Assembly: GCF_023369555.1 (NCBI RefSeq)
Contig: NZ_JACJVC010000008.1
Span: forward strand, 1 to 64,000
DNA from: Actinomyces sp. AC-20-1
GTDB taxonomy: Bacteria > Actinomycetota > Actinomycetes > Actinomycetales > Actinomycetaceae
Direction of reading: 5' to 3'
DNA: 64,000 bases
Shown here in pieces: positions 1-8,075 of the stretch. The position numbers were made by a program, and so were the translations under genes. The notes beneath the pieces are model-generated. The model ran no database searches. It was not told the origin of the DNA and saw only the letters and a list, made by a program, of their open reading frames with translations. Position 1 is the first letter of the stretch. Every line of letters starts with the position of its first letter.

Positions 1-678
1 CCGGGTGGCGGCGCGGGCGGCCTCGTCGGCGGCGATGGCCGCGCGCAGGGCCGCGCCGGGCCGGCTCTCCGGCGCACCGGGGTCCTCGACGCGCCCCAGG
101 CGGCCGGAGGCGTAGGTGTCCATCTCCTTCTTGCCGAAGGCGGCCATGTCCTGGGTCCACATGAGGTCGCCGGCCACGAGGCCGAGCATGCGGCTCATCT
201 GGGTGACCTCGGCGCTCGTGCGGGTGCGTCCGACGGCCTGGGTGCCGACCTGGGCGCGCGGGCCCTGGATCCAGCCCTCCCAGACGGCGACCTGGCCGGC
301 CGGGTCGGCCGAGATGAGCTCGAGGCGGGTGATGGGGGTGGTCGTGTCGGCGTCGTCGGCGTCGGGCTCCTCCTGGCCGACGGGGCGCCAGTAGGTGGTC
401 TCGGTGGACCAGACCTGGGCGGGTGCCAGGCGCCCGGCGCCCTCGAGGCCGGGCATCTCGAAGTCGAGGTCCTGCGAGCGGGTGGCGTCGACGGTCCAGG
501 TGGTGGTCACCTGGCGCAGGTAGGGGCCGCCGTCGTGGTCGAAGACCATCTCCTGGTAGACGGCCTGCTGGGGCACCTGCTCGCCGTAGGTGAGGATGCC
601 GTAGCCGCGCCACGTGCCCACGAGCCAGGCGAGCGGGTAGGCCTCGGGGGCCAGGTCGTCAGGAAGGGAGAAAGCCAT
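1..678 (-). CDS. FABP-family heme-binding protein (nitrobindin-like), C-terminus cut by window edge
   Basis: The reading frame is open from ATG at 678 to base 1, giving at least 226 residues without a stop. Near the N-terminus it has GTWRGYG (residues 21-27), which fits the GxWxGxG signature of nitrobindin/THAP4-like ten-stranded beta-barrels. The sequence after it alternates in the way such barrels do (for example TTTWTVDATRSQDLDFEMPG). Family members bind ferric heme through a C-terminal His; that part lies outside the window, so heme binding cannot be confirmed here. It is transcribed away from its neighbour glnR's far end, with a 260-bp gap between them that holds a palindromic repeat. 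No strong ribosome binding site is visible before the ATG, so the start is only probable. Confidence 0.75.
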   Translation of the reverse strand, partial: MAFSLPDDLAPEAYPLAWLVGTWRGYGILTYGEQVPQQAVYQEMVFDHDGGPYLRQVTTTWTVDATRSQDLDFEMPGLEGAGRLAPAQVWSTETTYWRPVGQEEPDADDADTTTPITRLELISADPAGQVAVWEGWIQGPRAQVGTQAVGRTRTSAEVTQMSRMLGLVAGDLMWTQDMAAFGKKEMDTYASGRLGRVEDPGAPESRPGAALRAAIAADEAARAATR

Positions 679-725
679 GGCCGCAGGGTACGTGGCGCCG
701 ACCCGGCCCTGCCACAGCCCCGAGA

Positions 726-785
726 TCCTCGGTTTGCGCGCGATTGTACGCCGAAACCCCAGGGAGCTCGCGCGCAAACCGAGGA
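726..785. repeat. 60-bp palindromic element, copy 1 (18-bp perfect stem, 24-nt loop)
   Basis: TCCTCGGTTTGCGCGCGA (726-743) is the exact reverse complement of 768-785. The 24-nt loop contains GTACG followed by AAACCCCAGGG. A second copy with the same stem length, loop length and loop motif is at 43135-43194. It lies in the gap between the glnR 3' end and the nitrobindin-like gene start. No transposase is nearby. Confidence 0.85.
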
Positions 786-938
786 GGTGGGCTGAGGACG
801 TCGGGCCGGAGAGCGCCAGCGGCGCGTCGGCCGCTCGAGGCGGCGATATGTGGAGCCCGGGGCCCGTCACGGCCCGACGTCGCCCTCAAGGGTACAGGGT
901 GGCGACGGCGGGCCCCAGCCCCGGCCCAGACCCGGTAC

Positions 939-1610
939 TCAGGCCGCGTCCAGCGGGTCCAGACGGTAGCCGACGTTGCGCACCGTGCCGATGAGGTGGT
1001 CGTGCTCCGGGCCGAGCTTGGCGCGCAGACGCCGCACGTGCACGTCCACCGTCCGCGAGCCGCCGATGTAGTCCACGCCCCACACGTCGTCCAGGATCGT
1101 CTCGCGGGTGAGGACCTTGCCCTGGTGCTGCGCCAGGTACTTGAGCAGCTCGAACTCCTTGTAGGTCAGGTCGAGCACCGCCCCGTGCAGGCGGACCGTG
1201 TAGGCCGTGACGTCGATCACCAGGTCGCCGACCTCCAGGCGGTCCTCCGTCTGCGCCACCGGCTCCGCCCCGCGCGGGCGCAGCATCCTCAGGCGCGCCG
1301 AGACCTCCGCCGGGCCCGCGGACACGAGCACGAAGTCCGAGGCCCCCCAGTCCGTCTGCACGACGGCGGCCCCGCCCTCCTCCATGACGAGCAGCACCGG
1401 CGGGCAGGACATCGGCCCCGTCAGCAGCTGGCACAGGGCGCAGGCCCGCATGAGGTCCCCACGGGCGTCGATGATGACGACGTCGGCGCAGTCGAGCCGG
1501 GTGTAGGAGGACGGCACGGGGGCCAGGCAGGTGACCGTGAGGTCGAGCAGGGTCGCGGCCGGCAGGACGTGGGAGGGGTCGGTCTCGTGGGTGAGCATGA
1601 TGGCCCGCAT
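939..1610 (-). CDS. glnR: GlnR-family orphan response regulator (nitrogen metabolism)
   Basis: This 223-residue protein has an N-terminal receiver-like half (VVIIDARGDL, Asp48 at the usual phosphoacceptor position) and a C-terminal OmpR/PhoB winged helix. The winged helix reads LTYKEFELLKYLAQH, then SRTVDVHVRRLRAKLGPEH and LIGTVRNVGYRLDP, and matches streptomycete GlnR closely. GlnR is an atypical regulator with no partner kinase that controls glutamine synthetase, ammonium uptake and gdhA. The start at 1610 (MRAIMLTHE) is chosen because GGAG lies just upstream; an in-frame start at 1655 is possible. No sensor kinase is adjacent. In mycobacteria glnR also lies close to a pst ATPase gene, as here. 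A candidate target is the GlnR-box-like site upstream of gdhA at 42505-42520. Confidence 0.9.
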   Translation of the reverse strand: MRAIMLTHETDPSHVLPAATLLDLTVTCLAPVPSSYTRLDCADVVIIDARGDLMRACALCQLLTGPMSCPPVLLVMEEGGAAVVQTDWGASDFVLVSAGPAEVSARLRMLRPRGAEPVAQTEDRLEVGDLVIDVTAYTVRLHGAVLDLTYKEFELLKYLAQHQGKVLTRETILDDVWGVDYIGGSRTVDVHVRRLRAKLGPEHDHLIGTVRNVGYRLDPLDAA

Positions 1611-1699
1611 ACCGTCTCCTGCCTGCCGCCGGGTTCCCGACGCCCAGTGTTCCACACGCGCGCGGGCGCGGGCGCGTCACGGTGTGGGACGATGCGCCC

Positions 1700-2641
1700 G
1701 TGAGCGCCACCGACCCTGTCCCCGCGGGCCGCGCCGCACCCGCCCACCCGGCGCAGGCGCCGTCGGCCCCCCGGCCCGGCGCCCCGGCACGCTCGCGCCG
1801 CACCTCCGGCTACGGCACGCGCCGTGGCGGCAACAAGCCCATCACCCCGGGCCTGGCGGACCCGGCCTGGACGCGTCTGGCCGTCGCCGGCACCGTCCCC
1901 GCCCTCCTCGCCGCCACCGCGCCCCTGCCGACCTGGACGCGCCTGGCCCTCGTCGTCATCCTCGTCCCCCTGGCCGCCCAGGGCTGGCCCGCCCTGCTGC
2001 GCGCCCGCCACGACCCGGGCTCCACCGCCGTCATCACCCTCACCGGGGTGGCCGCCTCGGTGCTCGTCGCCGTGCGGGGGGACTTCGGCTCGGCGGGGGT
2101 CGTCATGGCGCTGAGCGTGCTGGCGGCCTTCGTCTCCCAGATGGTGAGGCGCGACGGGCGCCCCGGCCTCGTGGAGGACCTGTCCTCCACCGTCACGGGC
2201 AACCTCGTCGTCGTCTGCGGCGCCGGCTGGTGCGCGCTCGAGCCGGGGGTCGCGGACCCCTCCGTCATGGTGCCCTGCGCGCTGGCGCTGCTCGTGGGCG
2301 CCCTGCTCACCACCCTGGACGTGCCCGCCCCGGTGCTCGAGGCCCTCACCGTCACGGTCCCGGCCCTCGTCGCGGGTGCCGCGGGGGCCGTGCTCGCCGC
2401 CGTCGGGTTCTTCGGCCCCTCCCACGTGGGCACTGTCGTGGCCCTGCAGTCCGGTGCCGCCTGCCTGCTGACGGGCTTCGTCGCCGGGGTCCTCATGTCC
2501 GCCGGCAACCGGGTGCTGTGGACGCACCGCTGGGTCCCCGGCGGGCGGGCGGCGATCACGAGCGCGCTCGTGCCCGTGCTCGCCGTCGGCGGACCGGTCT
2601 ACGCCATCGCGCGCCTCATGGGGACCTTCCTGGCCGGCTGA
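1700..2641 (+). CDS. Multi-pass membrane protein of unknown function
   Basis: I do not recognise a named family. The product is about 313 residues. The first 45 or so are rich in Pro, Ala and Arg and probably cytoplasmic. About eight hydrophobic segments follow, starting at AVAGTVPALLAATAPLP and ending at ITSALVPVLAVGGPVYAIA. There is a GTG at 1682 and another at 1700; neither has a clear ribosome binding site, so the start is uncertain. It is divergent from glnR (gap about 90 bp) and convergent with pstB, so it belongs to neither unit. No signature residues hint at a substrate. Confidence 0.6.
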   Translation: MSATDPVPAGRAAPAHPAQAPSAPRPGAPARSRRTSGYGTRRGGNKPITPGLADPAWTRLAVAGTVPALLAATAPLPTWTRLALVVILVPLAAQGWPALLRARHDPGSTAVITLTGVAASVLVAVRGDFGSAGVVMALSVLAAFVSQMVRRDGRPGLVEDLSSTVTGNLVVVCGAGWCALEPGVADPSVMVPCALALLVGALLTTLDVPAPVLEALTVTVPALVAGAAGAVLAAVGFFGPSHVGTVVALQSGAACLLTGFVAGVLMSAGNRVLWTHRWVPGGRAAITSALVPVLAVGGPVYAIARLMGTFLAG

Positions 2642-2667
2642 GCCGGCGCCGTCCGGTCCTCCCGGGC

Positions 2668-3447
2668 TCAGCCGAAGCGGCCGGAGATGTAGTCCTCCGT
2701 CGCCTTCTCGCGCGGGTTGGAGAAGATGACGTCCGTCGTGTCGAACTCGATGAGCCGGCCCGGCCCGCCGGTCGCCTCCAGGTTGAAGAAGCCCGTCATG
2801 TCGGAGACCCGTGAGGCCTGCTGCATGTTGTGGGTGACGATGACGATCGTGTACGTCTGCTTGAGCCCGGCGATGAGGTCCTCGATCGCCAGGGTCGAGA
2901 TCGGGTCGAGGGCCGAGCAGGGCTCGTCCATGAGCAGCACGGAGGGCTTGACGGCGATCGCGCGGGCGATGCACAGGCGCTGCTGCTGCCCGCCCGACAG
3001 GCTCGAGCCCGGCCGGTCGAGCCGGTCCTTGACCTCGTCCCACAGGTTGGCCCCCCGCAGGGACTGCTCGACGAGCGCCTCGGCGTCGGACCTGCTCATC
3101 CGGCGGTTGTTGAGCCTGGCACCGGCCAGGACGTTCTCGGCGACCGACATCGTCGGGAAGGGGTTGGGGCGCTGGAAGACCATGCCGATCGCCCGGCGCA
3201 CCTGCACGGCGTCGACGCCGGGGCCGTAGAGGTTGACGCCGTCGACACGGACCTCCCCCTCCACGCGGGCGCCCGGGACGACCTCGTGCATGCGGTTGAG
3301 GGTGCGCAGGAAGGTCGACTTGCCGCAGCCGGACGGGCCGATGAGGGCCGTGACGGAGGCGGGCTGGATGGTGACGTTGACGTCCTTCACGGCCATGACG
3401 TCGCCGTAGTAGATGTTCTCGCGGTGGACGTCGATGCGCTTGGACAC
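2668..3447 (-). CDS. pstB: Phosphate ABC transporter ATP-binding protein PstB
   Basis: This is the ATPase subunit of the high-affinity phosphate importer. The 259 residues are a normal length. All nucleotide-binding motifs are present: Walker [10 protein letters not shown] (about residues 37-45), Q-loop VFQRPNPFP, signature LSGGQQQR, Walker [14 protein letters not shown] and H-loop VTHNMQQ. The reading [16 protein letters not shown] followed by V-D-G-V-N-L-Y is characteristic of PstB rather than other ABC ATPases. The start is GTG with GGAG in front. It is the last gene of pstS-pstC-pstA-pstB, 42 bp after pstA. No phoU follows it in this window. Confidence 0.97.
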   Translation of the reverse strand: MSKRIDVHRENIYYGDVMAVKDVNVTIQPASVTALIGPSGCGKSTFLRTLNRMHEVVPGARVEGEVRVDGVNLYGPGVDAVQVRRAIGMVFQRPNPFPTMSVAENVLAGARLNNRRMSRSDAEALVEQSLRGANLWDEVKDRLDRPGSSLSGGQQQRLCIARAIAVKPSVLLMDEPCSALDPISTLAIEDLIAGLKQTYTIVIVTHNMQQASRVSDMTGFFNLEATGGPGRLIEFDTTDVIFSNPREKATEDYISGRFG

Positions 3448-3489
3448 GGGGGCTCCTTCGGGTGGGGGTGCGGTGGACGCCCAGGCGGC

Positions 3490-4638
3490 TCAGCGCCTGC
3501 CGCTCCTGGGGCTGAGGCGGGCGGACACGAGGCGGGCCAGCAGGTTGAGGAGCATGACGATGAGGATGAGCGTCAGCGCCCCGCCCCAGGCGCGCTCCAG
3601 GGAGGCGGAGTCGGCACGGCTGTACTGGTTGTAGACGAGCGTCGGCAGGGTCGCCATGGTGCCCTCGAGGGGGTTGAGGTTCGTCGTCAGCGGCAGGCCC
3701 ACCGTGATGAGCAGGGGCGCCGTCTCACCGATGACGCGCGCGATGGCGATCATGATGGAGGTCGTGATGCCGGCCACCGAGGTGCGCAGGACCACCTTGA
3801 TGATGGTGAGCCACTTGGGCACGCCCAGCGCGTAGGAGGCCTCGCGCAGCTCGTGGGGCACGAGCCGGAGCATCTCCTCGGTGCCGCGGATGACCACCGG
3901 CGTCATGAGCACGCTCAGGGCGACGGCGCCGATGACACCGGCCTGGTAGCGGGGGCCGGCCACGGCCAGGAAGAAGGAGTAGGCGAACAGGCCGGCGACG
4001 ATGGAGGGGATGCCCGTCATGACGTCGACGAGGAGGGTCACCGCCCTGGCCACCCAGCCGCCGTCGTACTCCACGAGGAGGATCGCGGTGAGCAGGCCCA
4101 GCGGGATGGAGATGAGCGAGGCCAGCGCGGTGATCTCCAGGGTGCCGACGATGCCGTGGTAGACGCCGCCGGTGGCCTCCTGCGCCCCGCGCATGTTCGT
4201 CATGAGGAACTCGACGCCGAAGCGCTCGGAGCCCTTGGACAGCACCATCCACACGAGCGACACGAGCGGGACCATGACGACGGCGACGCACAGGTGCACG
4301 AGCGTCGTGAGCAGGGTGTCGCGCCCCCGGCGCCCGCCCTCCGTCACCCAGGACACCGCGGTGGCGACGACGGGCCAGGACAGGGCGGTCACGACGAGGA
4401 CCGCGCCCAGCGACCAGCCGGCGAGCAGCCCGGTGCCTGCGACGGCGAGGAGGCAGCCGGCGAGCACGCCCCACACGAACCAGCCGGGCAGGCGCCAGGC
4501 GGTGAGCGGGACGCCCTCGAGCACGGGGGGCTCCGTCAGCGGGTCGACGGCGGCGCCCGGGTCGGTCATGCGCGAGGACAAGGGCGCGCGGGCCGGGTCA
4601 GCGGGGTTGTGGTCAGCGGGGTTGTGGTGAGCAGGCAT
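3490..4638 (-). CDS. pstA: Phosphate ABC transporter permease PstA
   Basis: This is the second permease of the phosphate importer, 382 residues from the chosen ATG at 4638. That start sits one base after the pstC stop, with GGAG about ten bases upstream. The open frame extends further into pstC, but those residues look like out-of-frame sequence. The first 90 residues are hydrophilic and Pro/His-rich, then several membrane segments follow. The BPD_transp_1 EAA-like loop is visible at LREASYALGVPKWLTIIKVV. The segment GGVYHGIVGTLEIT and the stretch MTGIPSIVAGLFAY are typical of PstA. It should pair with PstC in the membrane. Confidence 0.95.
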   Translation of the reverse strand: MPAHHNPADHNPADPARAPLSSRMTDPGAAVDPLTEPPVLEGVPLTAWRLPGWFVWGVLAGCLLAVAGTGLLAGWSLGAVLVVTALSWPVVATAVSWVTEGGRRGRDTLLTTLVHLCVAVVMVPLVSLVWMVLSKGSERFGVEFLMTNMRGAQEATGGVYHGIVGTLEITALASLISIPLGLLTAILLVEYDGGWVARAVTLLVDVMTGIPSIVAGLFAYSFFLAVAGPRYQAGVIGAVALSVLMTPVVIRGTEEMLRLVPHELREASYALGVPKWLTIIKVVLRTSVAGITTSIMIAIARVIGETAPLLITVGLPLTTNLNPLEGTMATLPTLVYNQYSRADSASLERAWGGALTLILIVMLLNLLARLVSARLSPRSGRR

Positions 4639-4639
4639 G

Positions 4640-5623
4640 TCAGCTGGCTCCTGAGAACTCGGAGCGTCGGGCGATGACCCAGCGGGCCAGGGAGTTGACC
4701 GCGAAGGTGATGAGGAAGAGCACCAGGCCGGTGGCGAGGAGCACCTCGCGCGACAGTCCGAAGGCCTCACGGAACTGGCCGGCGATGTTGGCGGCGATGG
4801 TCTGGTGCTGGCCGGGGGCCAGGATCCTGAGGCTCGTGGACAGGCCCGGGCTCATGATCATGAGCACCGCCATGGTCTCGCCCAGGGCGCGGCCCAGGCC
4901 GAGCATCGAGGCGGAGATGATGCCCGAGCGGGCGAAGGGCAGGACGGCCTGGCGGACCATCTCGTAGCGGGTGGCCCCCAGGGCGAGGGAGGCCTCCTCG
5001 TGGAGCACCGGCGTCTGGAGGAGGACCTCACGGGTGGTGGCGGTGATGATCGGCAGGATCATGACGGCGAGCACGAGGGAGGCGGTGAGCAGGTTCTTGG
5101 CCGGGGGCTGGTAGCCGGCGAACAGGGGGATGAGTCCGAGGTTGTCCGTGAGCCACTGGTAGACGGGGGAGAGCAGGGGCACGAGCCACAGGAAGCCCCA
5201 CAGGCCGAAGACGACCGAGGGGACGGCCGCCAGCAGGTCGACGAGGTAGCCCAGCGGCTGCGCCAGGCGTCGCGGGGCGATGTGGGAGATGAACAGGGCC
5301 ACCGCCACGCTCAGGGGCACGGCGACGAGGAGGGCGGTGCCGGAGGCCAGGAGCGTGCCGAGGACGAGCGTGGCCGCGTAGGACCAGAAGCTGCGGCCCT
5401 TCATGAAGCCGACCTCCTCGCTCAGCTCCTCGTGCGAGGCGGTGAGGGCCGGGAGGGAGTCCTTGAGGAGGAACAGCGTCACCAGGGTGAGAACGACCAT
5501 GATGAGCACGCCCGAGCCGAGGGCGAGGGCATGGAAGACCTGGTTGCCGGTGCGTCCGGGGGCCCGGCCGGTGAGCGCGCCTGCCGGTTCCCGGGGCGTG
5601 AGTGGGGTGGTGGGGCTTGCCAC
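4640..5623 (-). CDS. pstC: Phosphate ABC transporter permease PstC
   Basis: This is the first permease of the phosphate importer (327 residues, normal length). It has six predicted membrane segments, beginning at ALGSGVLIMVVLTLVTLFLL. The cytoplasmic coupling loop reads LHEEASLALGATRYEMVRQA, and LLAAVPSVVFGLWGFLWLVP is characteristic of PstC. It lies 80 bp after pstS, across a strong hairpin (5650-5682), and is followed by pstA after a single base. The four genes form one minus-strand operon. Confidence 0.96.
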   Translation of the reverse strand: MASPTTPLTPREPAGALTGRAPGRTGNQVFHALALGSGVLIMVVLTLVTLFLLKDSLPALTASHEELSEEVGFMKGRSFWSYAATLVLGTLLASGTALLVAVPLSVAVALFISHIAPRRLAQPLGYLVDLLAAVPSVVFGLWGFLWLVPLLSPVYQWLTDNLGLIPLFAGYQPPAKNLLTASLVLAVMILPIITATTREVLLQTPVLHEEASLALGATRYEMVRQAVLPFARSGIISASMLGLGRALGETMAVLMIMSPGLSTSLRILAPGQHQTIAANIAGQFREAFGLSREVLLATGLVLFLITFAVNSLARWVIARRSEFSGAS

Positions 5624-5649
5624 GCGTGGTCTCTCCTGGTGGTGGCGGT

Positions 5650-5682
5650 GGGCGGGTCCGCTCCCGGGGAGAGGGCCCGCCC
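5650..5682 (-). terminator. Hairpin between pstS and pstC (attenuator or mRNA stabiliser)
   Basis: GGGCGGGTCC (5650-5659) pairs with GGGCCCGCCC (5673-5682) with one G-T wobble. It lies just after the pstS stop and before pstC. A hairpin here would let the binding protein be made in excess over the permeases, as is common in pst operons. The role is inferred from position. Confidence 0.55.
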
Positions 5683-5703
5683 TCCGCGTCAGCGGTCTGG
5701 GTC

Positions 5704-6795
5704 TCAGGCGATCGTGGCGATGGCGGCGAGCACCTTCTCGCGCAGGGCGTCGGAGATCGGGGCGCAGCCGGCGGCCTCGGCGGCCGTCGCCTGCCCCTCG
5801 GGGGAGGCCATGTGCTCGAGGTAGGCCTTGACCGTGGCGGCGACGTCGGGGTCGTCGTAGGCGGTGCGGGCGATGAGGTAGGAGACGAGGATGATCGGGT
5901 AGGTGTTGTCGGCCTCGTAGTTGACCGAGTAGACGATGCGGGTGCTGGTGGCGTCGTCGGCCAGCTCGGAGGCGTCCAGCGTGGCGGCGGCGGCCTGGGC
6001 CGAGTACGGGGAGAAGGCGCCGTTGGAGCCGATCGCGACGGTGCCCAGGGCGTCCGTGACCTTGGAGGCGTCGGCGTAGCCGATGGCGCCCTCGGCTCCC
6101 TCGACGGTGGCGATCATGCCGGCCGTGCCGTCACCGGACTGGCCGCCGTCGACGGGCCAGGTCTCCCCGGCCTCGTAGGTCCACACGTCCCCGGCGGCCT
6201 TGCCCAGGTAGCGGGTGAAGTTCTTCGTCGTGCCGGACTCGTCCGAGCGGTGGACGACAACGATGGCCAGGTCCGGCAGGTCGGCACCGGCGTTGTCGGC
6301 GGCGATGGCCGCGTCGTTCCAGCGGGTGATCTCGCCCTTGAAGACCTTCGCGACCGTCTCGGGGGTCATGTTGAGGTGGGTGTCGCCGGTGAGCCCGGGA
6401 ACGTTGTAGACGACGGCGATCGGGGAGATGTAGAGGGGGACCTCGATGACCTCGCCGGCCTGGGCGAGCTCCTCGGCGCTCATCGCGGAGTCGGAGCCGG
6501 CGAAGTCGACCGCGCCCTGGATGAGCTTCTCGCGGCCGGCGCCGGAGCCCTCGGCGGCGTACTCGACCGAGGTGCCGGGGTGGGCGTCCATGAAGGTGTT
6601 CATCCAGGCGTCCTGGGCGTCGCCCTGGGAGGAGGCGCCGGCGCCCTTGATCCGGCCGGTGAGGGAGGAGCCGGTACCGCCGGAGCCCTCGCCGGAGGTG
6701 CTGGGGGACCCTCCGGCGTCGGAGCCGCAGGCGGTGAGTGCGGCGAGGGAGGTGACACAGAGCGCCGACACGGCGCTGCGACGGGTGAGGAGCAC
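5704..6795 (-). CDS. pstS: Phosphate-binding lipoprotein PstS
   Basis: This is the extracellular phosphate receptor of the Pst importer (363 residues). The N-terminus has two Arg, a hydrophobic stretch and the lipobox LTAC at about residues 20-23, followed by a Gly/Ser/Thr linker, so it is a membrane-anchored lipoprotein. Family motifs include GAGASSQGDAQDAWMNTF, VDFAGSDSAMSAEEL and RSDESGTTKNFTRYL, which hold the phosphate-contacting Ser, Asp and Arg residues. The start is GTG at 6795. It is first in the pst operon, and a PHO-box-like repeat array lies 85-125 bp upstream. Confidence 0.96.
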   Translation of the reverse strand: MLLTRRSAVSALCVTSLAALTACGSDAGGSPSTSGEGSGGTGSSLTGRIKGAGASSQGDAQDAWMNTFMDAHPGTSVEYAAEGSGAGREKLIQGAVDFAGSDSAMSAEELAQAGEVIEVPLYISPIAVVYNVPGLTGDTHLNMTPETVAKVFKGEITRWNDAAIAADNAGADLPDLAIVVVHRSDESGTTKNFTRYLGKAAGDVWTYEAGETWPVDGGQSGDGTAGMIATVEGAEGAIGYADASKVTDALGTVAIGSNGAFSPYSAQAAAATLDASELADDATSTRIVYSVNYEADNTYPIILVSYLIARTAYDDPDVAATVKAYLEHMASPEGQATAAEAAGCAPISDALREKVLAAIATIA

Positions 6796-6879
6796 GGGGA
6801 ACCGTCCTTCGTGGTGTGGGCAGTGGGTGCCCGCGGGGTGGCGGCCGGTCTGGCCGGTACCTCGGACGGTAGGAAGGAC

Positions 6880-6920
6880 GGGTGACCCGGCGGTGACGGC
6901 TCGGGGCCGGGCCGGTGAAG
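6880..6920 (-). promoter_or_regulatory. Putative PHO box (11-bp direct repeats) upstream of pstS
   Basis: On the plus strand GGTGAC occurs at 6881 and 6892 and GGTGAA at 6914. These are three of four positions on an exact 11-bp period (6881, 6892, 6903, 6914); the unit at 6903 is degenerate. Read on the pst strand the units are TTCACC/GTCACC, resembling the PhoP direct-repeat units (GTTCACC-like) of streptomycetes. It sits 85-125 bp before the pstS start. No phoP/phoR genes are in the window, so the regulator is inferred. Confidence 0.55.
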
Positions 6921-7006
6921 TCTTGGGAAACGTTGGCCGACGCCCGGGCGGCCCCCGGGTGAGCAGCGCGTGTCCCGGAGGGGCGCAGCGCGGCCCGCAG
7001 CGGCTC

Positions 7007-8047
7007 TCAGCGGCCCGTGGGCAGCGCGGGGCGCTGCTTCTCGATCGCGACGGCCCGGACGCGCCCGCGCGGGCGCCGGGCCATGTGGATGACCATGACC
7101 TCGCCCGTGCGCAGCCACGGGTCCCGGTCAGGCACGGCGCGCAGCAGCCGGCCCGGGGCGTGCTGGGCGACGGCCTCCATGACGGTGGGCAGCACCGGCC
7201 GGTGCGTGCACAGGGCCAGGGGCGCGTCCGGCACGCGCAGGGCCCGCTCGACCACCCGGCGAGCGTCCTTCGGCCTGGCCGCGTGCGCGTGCTCGGTGAC
7301 CGCCGGCTCGTGCAGAGGCGTGATGCCGGCCGCGCGGGCGTAGGGCGCGAGCGTGTCGACGCAGCGCCGCCACGGGCTGGTGACGGCGGCGGCCACGCCG
7401 TAGGCCGCGAGCACCGGGACGAGGGCGGCCGCCCGCAGCTCGCCCTGGTCGCGGGTCAGGGGGCGGGTCGCCTCGTCCTCCTCGGCGCTGCGCCTGCCCG
7501 GGCGGTTCCACACCGAGCGCTTGACCGCCCGGGCGTGGCGCACGAGGACAAGGGTCCACGTGTCGAGCCTGCCGTCCTCCCACAGGTCCCGCAGCTGGCC
7601 CAGCACCTGCCGGTCGATGTCGTGGGTCAGCCGCTCACGGGCCCGGCCCACCTCCACCCAGGCGACGTCGTCGATCTCCTGGGCGGGGGCCGGCTCCACC
7701 GGGGTCCGGGCCGCGAGGCAGGGGTCGTCGTCGGCCAGCGGACGGGCCGCCCAGTAGCGGACCTTCTTGCGCCGGCCGTCGGCGAGCGGGTAGCGAGCCG
7801 TCTCCAGGGGCTGCTCGAGGCGGACGGCGACGCCCGTCTCCTCCTGCACCTCGCGCACGGCGCAGGCGACCAGGGACTCCCCCGCCTCGAGCTTGCCCTT
7901 GGGGAAGGACCAGTCGTCGTAGCGGGGCCGGTGGACGATCAGGACCTCGATGCTGTCCCGGCCGCCCCCACCGCCCCGGCAGGGGCGCCACACGAGGGCG
8001 CCGGCGGCCAGGACGGTCCTGCGGCCGGAGGGGGCTGCGTCCGTCAC
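7007..8047 (-). CDS. mutT1: MutT1-type NUDIX hydrolase fused to a histidine phosphatase
   Basis: This 346-residue two-domain enzyme matches the layout of mycobacterial MutT1, which acts on 8-oxo-dGTP and diadenosine polyphosphates. Residues about 10-140 are a NUDIX domain with a complete box: GKLEAGESL followed by REVQEETGV. Residues about 165-330 are a SixA/phosphoglycerate-mutase-like domain starting LVLVRHARA, with a second catalytic His region at ALCTHRPVLP. The start chosen is GTG at 8047 because a GAGGAGGAG ribosome binding site lies at the right distance; GTG at 8062 is the alternative. It follows ppk by 28 bp, and pst-mutT-ppk clustering is known in streptomycetes. A role in nucleotide clean-up linked to phosphate metabolism is inferred. 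Confidence 0.9.
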   Translation of the reverse strand: MTDAAPSGRRTVLAAGALVWRPCRGGGGGRDSIEVLIVHRPRYDDWSFPKGKLEAGESLVACAVREVQEETGVAVRLEQPLETARYPLADGRRKKVRYWAARPLADDDPCLAARTPVEPAPAQEIDDVAWVEVGRARERLTHDIDRQVLGQLRDLWEDGRLDTWTLVLVRHARAVKRSVWNRPGRRSAEEDEATRPLTRDQGELRAAALVPVLAAYGVAAAVTSPWRRCVDTLAPYARAAGITPLHEPAVTEHAHAARPKDARRVVERALRVPDAPLALCTHRPVLPTVMEAVAQHAPGRLLRAVPDRDPWLRTGEVMVIHMARRPRGRVRAVAIEKQRPALPTGR

Positions 8048-8075
8048 GGTGCTCCTCCTCACCGGGCCCCGGGGG

